This document shows, in pieces, positions 41,242 through 48,809 of a stretch of DNA of 64,000 bases. Both the position numbers and the translations under genes were made by a program. The first letter of the stretch is position 1. Every line of letters begins with the position of its first letter. The notes beneath the pieces are model-generated. The model made no database searches. It was not told the DNA's origin and saw only the letters and a program-made list of their open reading frames with translations. Source of the stretch: JAEUMD01 sp050246945 (GTDB lineage: Bacteria; Pseudomonadota; Alphaproteobacteria; Rhizobiales; Hyphomicrobiaceae); contig JBFWVC010000007.1 of NCBI GenBank assembly GCA_050246945.1, positions 1 through 64,000 of the forward strand, given 5' to 3'.

Positions 41242-41534
41242 CGCTTACCTCGCTCCGAGACCTGATTTGCCGGTCAAGATCCGGCAAGTGGCTGGCGCGG
41301 GGTGCTCCTCATCCGGCGCGCTCCGCGGCTCGTTCGAATTGCCGATGATGGGCCTGGGCTGCCGCGGACTCAAGTGACGCAACGGCAAATGCGGTTGCAG
41401 TCGTCGGAGCATCGTGACTTATTGGCCGCACGAAATCTCGCCACGCCCGTCCCTTATGCGCGAATGCTCTCCCGGCACGGGTTCGTCACGGGCGACCGGC
41501 GGTTTTTCTTGCGTAACGGGGAAGGGACAAGCAA
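41242..41534. other. Intergenic gap
   Basis: Roughly 290 bases between the divergent HNH and cytochrome genes; no structured element seen. Probably two promoters. Confidence 0.35.
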
Positions 41535-42278
41535 ATGGATGCGACGACGCGCCAACGCGATGCAGCCGCACCGGCAAGAGCGCCTGTTACGGCGTGGGAC
41601 TTGCCCACGCGTCTCTTTCACTGGTCGCTCGTAATTCTGGTACTGACTGCGTGGCTGAGCTTTCGCTATGCAGAGAACATTTCCGACTACCTTCTGAAAA
41701 TGCATCGCTGGAACGGCCTCGCGATATTGGTATTGCTCGTCTGGCGATTGTTGTGGGGCATTGCCGGCGCGTCCACGTCGCGCTTCTCGAACTTCATAGC
41801 GGCTCCCGCAGCCGCCCTAACCTACGGGCGGGATCTCTTCGTCGGTCGTTCGCGCCGCTTTCTCGGTCACAATCCGCTCGGTGGCTGGATGGTGATCGCA
41901 CTACTCGCGACGCTGTTCATACAGGCCGCGCTCGGTCTCTTCACTGTCGAGCACAATAATCTGGCGGCCGGACCGCTCTACCGTCTCGTCAGCGAGGCTG
42001 CGACCAAGACCGCCTCGCACTGGCATCATCTGATTTTCGACTGGGCACTGTTACCGCTGATCGCGCTTCACGTCGTTGCCAACCTGCTGTACGGGCTCTT
42101 CAAGAGCGAACCGCTGATACCGGCGATGATAACGGGACGCAAACCTGCCGCCCGATATGAGGACGAGAGCGAAGCCCGCCTCGTGCCCCGCCCGCTGCTC
42201 CGTGCGACGGCTCTTCTGGTGCTCGCTGCCGTGATCGTTCTGGGCGGCATCCGTTTGCTTGCAGGACGTCTCGTGTAG
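41535..42278 (+). CDS. Cytochrome b561 family protein
   Basis: This is a di-haem b membrane protein with four main TM segments in 247 residues. Haem-ligand histidines are visible in LFHWSLVILVLTAW, KMHRWNGLAILVLLVWRLLW and HWHHLIFDWALLPLIALHVV. The C-terminal part adds a fifth segment (ATALLVLAAVIVLGGIRLL). Such proteins pass electrons from quinones to periplasmic partners, often a cytochrome c or a hydrogenase-like enzyme; no partner is adjacent. A GAAGGGAC signal precedes the ATG. Confidence 0.9.
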   Translation: MDATTRQRDAAAPARAPVTAWDLPTRLFHWSLVILVLTAWLSFRYAENISDYLLKMHRWNGLAILVLLVWRLLWGIAGASTSRFSNFIAAPAAALTYGRDLFVGRSRRFLGHNPLGGWMVIALLATLFIQAALGLFTVEHNNLAAGPLYRLVSEAATKTASHWHHLIFDWALLPLIALHVVANLLYGLFKSEPLIPAMITGRKPAARYEDESEARLVPRPLLRATALLVLAAVIVLGGIRLLAGRLV

Positions 42279-42569
42279 AACCTGATCGGTTGGGATGGAC
42301 GCAGTCACGCTTTCATCGAAGCAGTGAGCAGGTCGCCGAAACAATGAGATTGAGTGGGCCGCAATGGCCAGATCTGACTCGATCTGCTGCCGACCTGCCC
42401 TATGGCCCCTTGAACCTTGAATATGGTTGAAGCCGATTTCGTCCAGCATCGGCGCACGCGCGCCGCCGCGCGCGATTGCCAAATCTTCGCTCCTGTGCCG
42501 GCCGTAACAGCGTGAGCAAGACACCGCATCTACCGTTCAAGCATCAACCTTGAACCGGAGCTGCGGCAC
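42279..42569. other. Intergenic gap
   Basis: About 290 bases on the plus strand between two genes; no gene or clear terminator seen. GGGCCGCAATGGCC at 42356 is a weak hairpin. Confidence 0.35.
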
Positions 42570-43433
42570 ATGACCACCTCTAAAGATACTACCTATCGCA
42601 TCAAGGGCGGCCGCGTTGGCGTGCTTTTGATCCATGGTCTTTGCGGCACTCCGGTCGAAATGCGTTACGTGGCCCACGGCTTGGCCCGTGCGGGCTACAC
42701 GGTGCACTGCCCGTTGATCGCCGGACACGGCGGAACCGAGGCCGACATCAAGGCGACAACCTGGCAGGATTGGCTCGCAAGCGCCGAGGTGGCTCTCGAT
42801 GAGCTGCGTCGGGAATGCGACGTGGTGATCTGCTCGGGGCTCTCCACCGGTGCGCTTCTCAGTCTCATGCTGGCGGCAAAGCACCCGGACAAGGTGCAAG
42901 GTACCGCGCCGCTCGCCCCGACGCTGTGGCTGAACGGTTGGCTCATCCCCTGGTATGCACGCCTTTTCCAACTGGTGCGCCAGACATGGGTGGCCGACCT
43001 CATCAGCTTCCCCGATATCGAGCCGCACGGCATCAAGGACGACCGCATCCGTGATTTCATCCGCAAGGCGCTGACGAGCGGCGATAGCTCCGTGGCCGGC
43101 CTGCCGGTAACCCCTGGCCGCGCCGTTCTCGAGCATCACCGCCTCGTGCGTGCCCTGAAGAAGATGCTGTCAGGCATCGAGCAGCCGGCGATGATCATTC
43201 ACCCGCGTGATGACGACTACGCGGACCTTAATAACGCATGGTATTTGCAGAAGAATTTGAAGGGTCGTGTCGACATGGTGGTGCTCGATGACAGCTATCA
43301 CATCGTTACCGTCGATCGGCAGCGCCATGTTGTTGTGGACCGTATGGTTGGCTTTGTCGCCCGCCTTGCTGAGCAGATCGCCGGTCGGCGTGGGGAAGCC
43401 TCGACGGCGAGCATCAACCCCGCCGTTGCCTGA
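42570..43433 (+). CDS. Alpha/beta hydrolase (carboxylesterase / monoacylglycerol lipase-like)
   Basis: The 287-residue protein is a serine hydrolase. Visible features: oxyanion-hole HGLCGTPVEM, nucleophile elbow GLSTG in VVICSGLSTGALLSLML, the aspartate in IIHPRDDDYADLNN, and the histidine in DDSYHIVTVDRQRHVV. This is the layout of Est30-like carboxylesterases. There is no signal peptide, so it is cytoplasmic. The natural substrate is unknown; small acyl esters are likely. Confidence 0.88.
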   Translation: MTTSKDTTYRIKGGRVGVLLIHGLCGTPVEMRYVAHGLARAGYTVHCPLIAGHGGTEADIKATTWQDWLASAEVALDELRRECDVVICSGLSTGALLSLMLAAKHPDKVQGTAPLAPTLWLNGWLIPWYARLFQLVRQTWVADLISFPDIEPHGIKDDRIRDFIRKALTSGDSSVAGLPVTPGRAVLEHHRLVRALKKMLSGIEQPAMIIHPRDDDYADLNNAWYLQKNLKGRVDMVVLDDSYHIVTVDRQRHVVVDRMVGFVARLAEQIAGRRGEASTASINPAVA

Positions 43434-43704
43434 TCCGGCGAATGAGGCGGTACCGGACTGAATGTCCCGCAAGTTCCGCCTCTCCCCATGCCGCAACGAG
43501 CGCAGCGCCCGGATCATTTGGGCGCTGTTGCCCGAAATAAGTCATCCAGAACAGAAGGTTGAAACTTTTTTCGGTTTGTTCCGGCCGGAACAGCGGGTCG
43601 CGCTCGGAGCAGGCAATCTGAATTCAAGTCAAACGCGAGACGCCCTCGCGGAACGACACACCAACATCGCGCCAAGGCGCTCAGGACACCTCAGGAGACC
43701 CGCC

Positions 43705-44337
43705 ATGAACAAGACTTTCGCTCTCGCAGCCGCTGCCGCAACCCTCGTGTTCGCCAATGCATCTATGGCGTCCCAGGCTGAGGCCGGCGGTGTCCGCCTT
43801 CAGTTCGGCTTTCCACTAGGTTCGTTCGTTGCCCGCCCGTGTGGCAGTTGCGGGAGTTCCTCGTCTTACGGGCACGGCGGCCACAGCTCTTATGCCGCCG
43901 AGCGCCGAGCTGCCGCCCGCCGGGCCGCGATCGCAGAGGCACGCCGCGAGAAGGCGGAAGAAATGCGCCGCGAGGCTATCGCGGAAGCCAAGGCCGAAGC
44001 CCGACGCGAGAATCTTGCGGCAGCCCGCCGTCTGGCTCGCCTGAAGAAGCAGCGCGACGCGGACGATGAGGAGGAGATTGCCAAGGCTGAGATCGAGACG
44101 CTCGCTCCCGACGCGGCACCGCTGCCCGTCCGCGCCAAGGCCGAGGAAGCCGAAGTCGCAGTCGGCGAACCCAAGGTGATCATCTCCAACACCAAGTCCA
44201 AGCCGGCTGCGAAGCAGGAAAAAGTGGCCACGGCAGCGGTTCCCGCCCCGGCGCGTCCAGAGGCGCCCGCCAAGCCGCTTGACTGCAAGAAGTTCGTGCC
44301 GAGCGCAGGTCTGACGATCACAGTGCCCTGCCAGTAA
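43705..44337 (+). CDS. Small secreted Ala/Arg/Glu-rich protein
   Basis: Not recognised. A signal peptide (about residues 1-27, ends ASQAEA-GG) is followed by a Gly/Ser/Cys patch with RPCGSCGSSSSYG, then a charged helical stretch (about 60-130) of Arg, Glu and Ala that probably forms a coil. The C-terminus DCKKFVPSAGLTITVPC contains two cysteines. The ATG at 43705 has an AGGAGA signal; the frame is open from 43462, but the signal peptide fixes the start. It is 210 residues and is probably periplasmic. Relatives seem restricted to Hyphomicrobiales, which is inference. Confidence 0.72.
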   Translation: MNKTFALAAAAATLVFANASMASQAEAGGVRLQFGFPLGSFVARPCGSCGSSSSYGHGGHSSYAAERRAAARRAAIAEARREKAEEMRREAIAEAKAEARRENLAAARRLARLKKQRDADDEEEIAKAEIETLAPDAAPLPVRAKAEEAEVAVGEPKVIISNTKSKPAAKQEKVATAAVPAPARPEAPAKPLDCKKFVPSAGLTITVPCQ

Positions 44338-44347
44338 TCGACCCCAG

Positions 44348-44379
44348 TCCGGCCGGAAGCTCGAGGCGCTCCGGCCGGA
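44348..44379 (+). terminator. Possible terminator hairpin
   Basis: CCGGCCGG at 44349-44356 is repeated at 44371-44378 (self-complementary), and AGC/GCT extends the stem. The following sequence has no long T run, so it may be weak or only an RNA 3' stabiliser. Confidence 0.4.
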
Positions 44380-44494
44380 TCAGCTTTACGGGGCGGGATG
44401 CCGGGCTTTGACCATCCCGGACCATCAGCAATTGATCTTGTTGAGTGAAACTTTCATGCTGGAGGCCTGCACCCGCAGGCGGGAGACAAACGAC

Positions 44495-45715
44495 ATGAGC
44501 GAGACGGAAAAGACTGCGGAAGAAACCCTGATGGCGGATCTCGCTGCAGCAGCCGGCGCCGGCGGCGACTTCAAGCGCGCGATCCGGATGGCACCCAAGC
44601 TCGCTTATCGCAACCTCTTTCATGATCGCCTGAGCCTGATCGTCACGCTCACCGGTATCGTCTTCTCGGTCGTACTTGTCGCCGTGCAATGCGGTCTCTA
44701 CCTCGGATCAGAGCGCACGATTGCCCGCGTCATCGATCAGACCGACGGCCAGATTTGGGTCGTCCCTCTCGGCACCAAAAGCTTCGACGATCCCTCGCTG
44801 ATGAGTGGCGAGGAGAAATACGCAGCACTCGCAGTGCCCGGCGTCGAGAGCGTGGAGAACCTGCTCGTCGGTTTTTCCAAGTGGCGTAAGCCAGGCGGCG
44901 GAACCACCACGATCCTGCTCGTCGGCTCCGACTGGGAAGACGGCGGTCTCGCCCCCTGGAACATCATCGAGGGCAGCCTTCACGATCTCTCCGCACCCTT
45001 CACCGTGTCGGTCGACAAAAGCTATTTCAAGGACTTAGGTATTAAGAAGCTTGATGACGTCGCCGAAATCAACGGCACCAAGGTTCGCGTCGCTGCCGTA
45101 AACAAGCGAATTCGCTCGTTCACGACGCTCCCTTACGTCTTCACCAAGCGCGAGACGGCTCTGGCCTTGCTCGGTGCATCATCGCGCGAAGCGTCCTACA
45201 CGCTGGTGCGCACCGAGCCCGGTGCGGAAATCGATGCAGTCCGCCAGGAACTTTCAAGGCGCCTGCCCGACGCAGAAGTGTTGCTGCGTGGCGAATTCCG
45301 TAAGCGCAGTCTGAATTACTGGCTGTTCCAGACCGGTGCCGGCGCAGCCCTTATCGCTGGCGCCGTCCTGGGGCTTATTGTCGGTGTCGTGATCGTCGCT
45401 CAAACGCTCTACTCCAGCACAAAGGATCACCTCAATGAATTCGCTACCCTTCGTGCCTTGGGCGCGTCCGGCAGCTACATTCATCAGGTCATCCTGCTGC
45501 AGGCCATGATCAGCGCGCTGATTGGCTACACCATTGGCCTGATCCTGTCGCTGCTCGTCATATGGGCATCCCAGGATACGACGTTGAACATCGTCATGAC
45601 GCCTGGCTTGGCGGCGGCGTTGTTCGGCGTAACCATCGGAATGTGCGCAATTGCAGCGGTATCCGCGATCTTCAAGGTGACGAGAATCGATCCAGCTGGT
45701 GTCTTCAGCCGCTGA
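44495..45715 (+). CDS. ABC exporter permease, DevC family
   Basis: This is an FtsX/MacB-type permease of 406 residues. One TM segment near the start (LSLIVTLTGIVFSVVLVAVQ) is followed by a large periplasmic domain (about 70-270) and three TM segments at the C-terminus (ALIAGAVLGLIVGVVIVAQT, LLQAMISALIGYTIGLILS, LAAALFGVTIGMCAIAAV). The ATG at 44495 follows GGGAGACA. It works with the ATPase and HlyD-type protein downstream, as in the DevBCA glycolipid exporter of cyanobacteria. The cargo here is unknown. Confidence 0.9.
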   Translation: MSETEKTAEETLMADLAAAAGAGGDFKRAIRMAPKLAYRNLFHDRLSLIVTLTGIVFSVVLVAVQCGLYLGSERTIARVIDQTDGQIWVVPLGTKSFDDPSLMSGEEKYAALAVPGVESVENLLVGFSKWRKPGGGTTTILLVGSDWEDGGLAPWNIIEGSLHDLSAPFTVSVDKSYFKDLGIKKLDDVAEINGTKVRVAAVNKRIRSFTTLPYVFTKRETALALLGASSREASYTLVRTEPGAEIDAVRQELSRRLPDAEVLLRGEFRKRSLNYWLFQTGAGAALIAGAVLGLIVGVVIVAQTLYSSTKDHLNEFATLRALGASGSYIHQVILLQAMISALIGYTIGLILSLLVIWASQDTTLNIVMTPGLAAALFGVTIGMCAIAAVSAIFKVTRIDPAGVFSR

Positions 45716-45741
45716 GCTGCACCCAAAAAATGACCAGCGCG

Positions 45742-45766
45742 GCGGCCGGCCTGCTGAACCGGCCGC
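45742..45766 (+). terminator. Hairpin between permease and ATPase genes
   Basis: GCGGCCGG at 45742-45749 pairs with CCGGCCGC at 45759-45766. No T run follows. It may attenuate or stabilise the permease transcript relative to the downstream pair. Confidence 0.4.
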
Positions 45767-45958
45767 TGTGCTATTCCGCTACGACATTGCCTGTACCCGC
45801 TTGTTCAATTCACTGATTGTATTGCTGAAATTACAAAATATTTTAGAGCGGCGCGCTCTTTCATCAAGCTTGTTTCCCTCGGAACAGCGTATCCCCTGCG
45901 TGGCCGGCACACTCCTGGACATATGCAAACCCAAGGACGGAACATTCAGGAGCGTGAG

Positions 45959-46726
45959 ATGAACATCCAGTCCAAAATCACCGACAAGGCCGAACTTCCC
46001 CCGATCCTCGAGGCCAAGGGTATCACCAAGGTTTTCGGCTCGGGCGATACCGAAATCCAGGTCTTGAAGGGCGTCGACATGCAGCTGCGACCGGGCGAGT
46101 TGACGCTGCTCATGGGGCCGTCGGGCTCCGGCAAGACGACGCTGCTCTCGATCCTCGGCTGCATCCTGTCGCCGACTGAGGGCGAACTGGTCATCAACGG
46201 TCAGTCCACCAGGGGCCGCAACGCCGAGGGTCTCGCAGACCTGCGCCGCACAGAAGTTGGATTCGTCTTCCAGTCCTACAATCTCTTCCCGACACTGACG
46301 GCACTGGAGAATGTCATGCTGGCGCTCGACGTGCGCGGCAGCCGCGGCAACGCTGTAAAGCAGGCGGAAGGCGCCCTGCGCGCCGTCGGTCTCGGTCACC
46401 GCCTCAACGCCTACCCGAAGAAGCTTTCGGGCGGCGAGAAGCAGCGCGTTGCCATCGCTCGTGCGCTGGCCGGTGCGCCGGCCGTGATCCTCGCCGACGA
46501 ACCGACCGCCGCACTCGATAGCGAGAACGGTGCCGCAGTGATGGCGCTGCTCTCCGAGGTCGCCAAGGATCCCTCGCGCGCCGTTCTGGCGGTGACGCAT
46601 GATCATCGCACACTTGCTTATGCGGACCGGATCATCAGAATTGAAGATGGCCGCATCGTCGATCAACGCCGCAACGAGGACGGCTCGATGGAGGAAAGGG
46701 AGATCCATGTCGCTGCAGCAGCCTAA
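45959..46726 (+). CDS. ABC transporter ATP-binding protein, DevA family
   Basis: This is a 255-residue ATPase of the LolD/MacB/DevA type. Walker A GPSGSGKTT, signature LSGGEKQRVAIARALA and Walker B VILADEPTAALDSE are all intact. The ATG at 45959 has a CAGGAG signal; the frame is open from 45923. The stop lies 20 bases inside the next gene, so the two are coupled. It would power the permease encoded upstream. Confidence 0.94.
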   Translation: MNIQSKITDKAELPPILEAKGITKVFGSGDTEIQVLKGVDMQLRPGELTLLMGPSGSGKTTLLSILGCILSPTEGELVINGQSTRGRNAEGLADLRRTEVGFVFQSYNLFPTLTALENVMLALDVRGSRGNAVKQAEGALRAVGLGHRLNAYPKKLSGGEKQRVAIARALAGAPAVILADEPTAALDSENGAAVMALLSEVAKDPSRAVLAVTHDHRTLAYADRIIRIEDGRIVDQRRNEDGSMEEREIHVAAAA

Positions 46727-47837
46727 GGGGCCGAATGTATCGCCGAGGGGCGATGGTGGTCCCGGCAAATTCACGATCGGCATCCTTGCCGGCATTGCCC
46801 TCACTGTCGCAGCCTTGGGCGGCTATCTGCTCAGCGGATCGAAGCTGTTCGACGGCGACAAGGGCTCCACATTCAGTAATGCGGGCGCGGCAAACACCGT
46901 GATCTCCGGCGCTGAATCGCCCGCTGCCTCGCGCTGGGTCGCCGCCGCTCCGGGCCGCGTCGAGCCGAACGGTGGCGTGATCCGCATCGGAGCGCCGCAG
47001 GTTGGACGAATCTCCGAGGTTCTGGTCTCCACCAACGACACGATCGAGGAAGGCGAGCTGCTCGTCCGCCTCGACGACGCCGAGTACCGCGCCAAGCTCG
47101 CCGCCGCGGAGACCGAAACCGGGTCGCGCATGCGCGAGCGCGACAGTGCAAGCCTTGCCTCGTCCCGTGCCGACGTGCGTGACGCGGAGGACAAGGTGTA
47201 TGACGCCGAACGCGCTGTTACCGGGGCCCGGATCGAGCTCGATTCGATGCTGAAAGCCAAGCGCAAGGGCGAGGTAAACAAACGCGATGTGGACGACGCT
47301 CGCCGCCGCCTCAAGGACGCCGAGGCGCGCTTGAAAAGGGAACGTGCGGCGGTAGCAAAGGCGCAGGCCAAGTCGAATGTCGGGGAGCCCAGTCGGATCG
47401 AATCGGCGTTGAGCGCCGCCCGTTCGGAGGTCGCGATCGCAGACGCGCTCCTGGACAAGACGCGCATTCGCGCACCGCGTGCCGGCACGGTGCTCGAGGT
47501 GAACGCCAAGGACGGCGAGATCGTCGCGCCGACGCCTGATTTGCCGCTGATCGTGGTTGGTGACCTGACGTCCTTACGCGTCAAGACGGAGGTCAGCGAG
47601 GGTGACGTTTCGAAGATCAAGATCGGGCAGAAAGCCTACGTGAAGACGATTGCCTTCCCCGGCCGGGAATTCAATGGCACCGTCACTGACATCGCACCGT
47701 TGCTGTCCGGACCGAAACTCGGAGGACGCGGTCCGCGCCGCCCGACCGATGTGGACGTGCTGGAGGTGACGATCGAACTCGACAGTCAGACGCAGTTGCG
47801 GCCAGGCATGCGCGTGGATGCGTTCTTCCTGCCATGA
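46707..47837 (+). CDS. HlyD/DevB family membrane fusion protein
   Basis: A 376-residue periplasmic adaptor with an N-terminal anchor (FTIGILAGIALTVAALGGYL), a lipoyl domain half (RVEPNGGVIRIGAPQVGRI), a long coiled-coil hairpin (about 140-240), the second lipoyl half (RIRAPRAGTVLEVNAKDGEI) and a beta-barrel. It links the ABC permease to an outer membrane channel, probably a TolC homologue encoded elsewhere. The ATG at 46707 has a GGAGGAAAGGGAG region upstream and overlaps the ATPase gene. Confidence 0.92.
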   Translation: MSLQQPKGPNVSPRGDGGPGKFTIGILAGIALTVAALGGYLLSGSKLFDGDKGSTFSNAGAANTVISGAESPAASRWVAAAPGRVEPNGGVIRIGAPQVGRISEVLVSTNDTIEEGELLVRLDDAEYRAKLAAAETETGSRMRERDSASLASSRADVRDAEDKVYDAERAVTGARIELDSMLKAKRKGEVNKRDVDDARRRLKDAEARLKRERAAVAKAQAKSNVGEPSRIESALSAARSEVAIADALLDKTRIRAPRAGTVLEVNAKDGEIVAPTPDLPLIVVGDLTSLRVKTEVSEGDVSKIKIGQKAYVKTIAFPGREFNGTVTDIAPLLSGPKLGGRGPRRPTDVDVLEVTIELDSQTQLRPGMRVDAFFLP

Positions 47838-47876
47838 TGGTGATGCAACGCGCCGCCGCAAAGCGAGCTGAACGCG

Positions 47877-47909
47877 AAAATGACCGGTCGCAGGACCGGT
47901 CATTTTCTT
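47877..47909 (+). terminator. Rho-independent terminator of the exporter operon
   Basis: A perfect 13-bp stem (47877-47889 with 47894-47906, AAAATGACCGGTC against its complement) with a 4-base loop. The second arm ends in TTTT, followed by CTTG. Confidence 0.92.
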
Positions 47910-47948
47910 GCGGGGGGCAGGATCAGCCGAAGAGTGACCTTAGAGCAG

Positions 47949-48052
47949 AGCATGGTCAGCTGAAGTGTGCATCGGTTCAGCGTGAAGAACACGCTCAACA
48001 CAAAGCTATAAAGAGTCTGAAGCGAAGTTGAACCTTCGCCACGTGCTTCAAT
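47949..48052. repeat. Mosaic repeat: modules A and B
   Basis: Module A (CATG, CAGCTGAA, TTCAGCGTG, CTC) at 47949-48000 is the same unit that is tandem near 63.3 kb; module B follows at 48013-48050. The end of B supplies the stop codon region of the minus-strand gene that ends at 48048. Confidence 0.6.
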
Positions 48053-48653
48053 GCCGCGTCGACGCGGTCGGGGCCACCGGCTCCGATTGGGTTACGTGAG
48101 CGAGGTGCGGGTCTACCGCAGCTGCCTCGGCAGGACTGATTTCATCCGCTTCAATGACGATCGCATGGCCCTTGTCCCACAAGCGATTGAAGGCCGCCTC
48201 CACGGAGTTGGCTGTTGCCTCGCATCCGTAGGCGTAACATTCGTAGGCATCGCGCTTGGAAGGCTCGCGGCGCATGCAGTCGCCGATCCAAACCGTTTCT
48301 GCATCGAGCCAAAGTTGCTCGTGGGCGTCGAGCAGCCTGATGTCACCCGAGGTTCGGACATCCGTCATCTCGGCAAGGTTGGCAGGCCAGGTATTTCCGG
48401 GGTGGCTTCCTGGGACGAGGACGAGTGCTTTCAAAGCGATGTCGGTGGCTCCAGATTCGGCGATCGCACCGGCGATTGCGCGCACGACCGGGCTTTCATG
48501 CGAACGCGCAACAAGCAGATAAACGCGATCCGAAGCATGACCGCTGGCTGCTCCATCGCGACGCGCAAAGTGATCCGCAATGAACGCTTTGAGTTTGGCT
48601 TCCTTCTCCTCCTTCTTGATGACGGTAACAGTAGGGAGGGCCTTAAATTGCAT
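48048..48653 (-). CDS. Conserved-looking protein of unknown function
   Basis: Not recognised. The 201-residue protein is soluble, without signal peptide. Notable stretches are VYLLVARSHESPVVRAIAGA, WLDAETVWIGDCMRREPSKR and AYECYAYGCEATANSVEAAF. It looks like an alpha/beta fold, and three cysteines lie close together in the second half. A GAGGA signal stands at proper distance before the ATG. It lies 156 bases after the end of the large membrane protein gene on the same strand. The last few residues overlap a repeat module. Confidence 0.7.
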   Translation of the reverse strand: MQFKALPTVTVIKKEEKEAKLKAFIADHFARRDGAASGHASDRVYLLVARSHESPVVRAIAGAIAESGATDIALKALVLVPGSHPGNTWPANLAEMTDVRTSGDIRLLDAHEQLWLDAETVWIGDCMRREPSKRDAYECYAYGCEATANSVEAAFNRLWDKGHAIVIEADEISPAEAAAVDPHLAHVTQSEPVAPTASTRH

Positions 48654-48809
48654 GTCAATTTCCTCTACAGCGCTTCATGCGCGGAATATGCCGCTACGCG
48701 CCACTTCTAGTGCCCGGTCATTGTGCGGCCAGGACGGTTAAGCAAGCGTTTCCAGCTGCCTCGATTTACGTCAGTGTTCGAAATGCTCGGTCATTGAAAA
48801 ACCCAGATA

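Noticed and set aside
43575..43620. ECF/EcfG-type promoter (GGAAC box near 43589, also near 45890)
   Set aside because: The GGAAC boxes are present, but no GTT-type -10 element is found at 16-17 bases.
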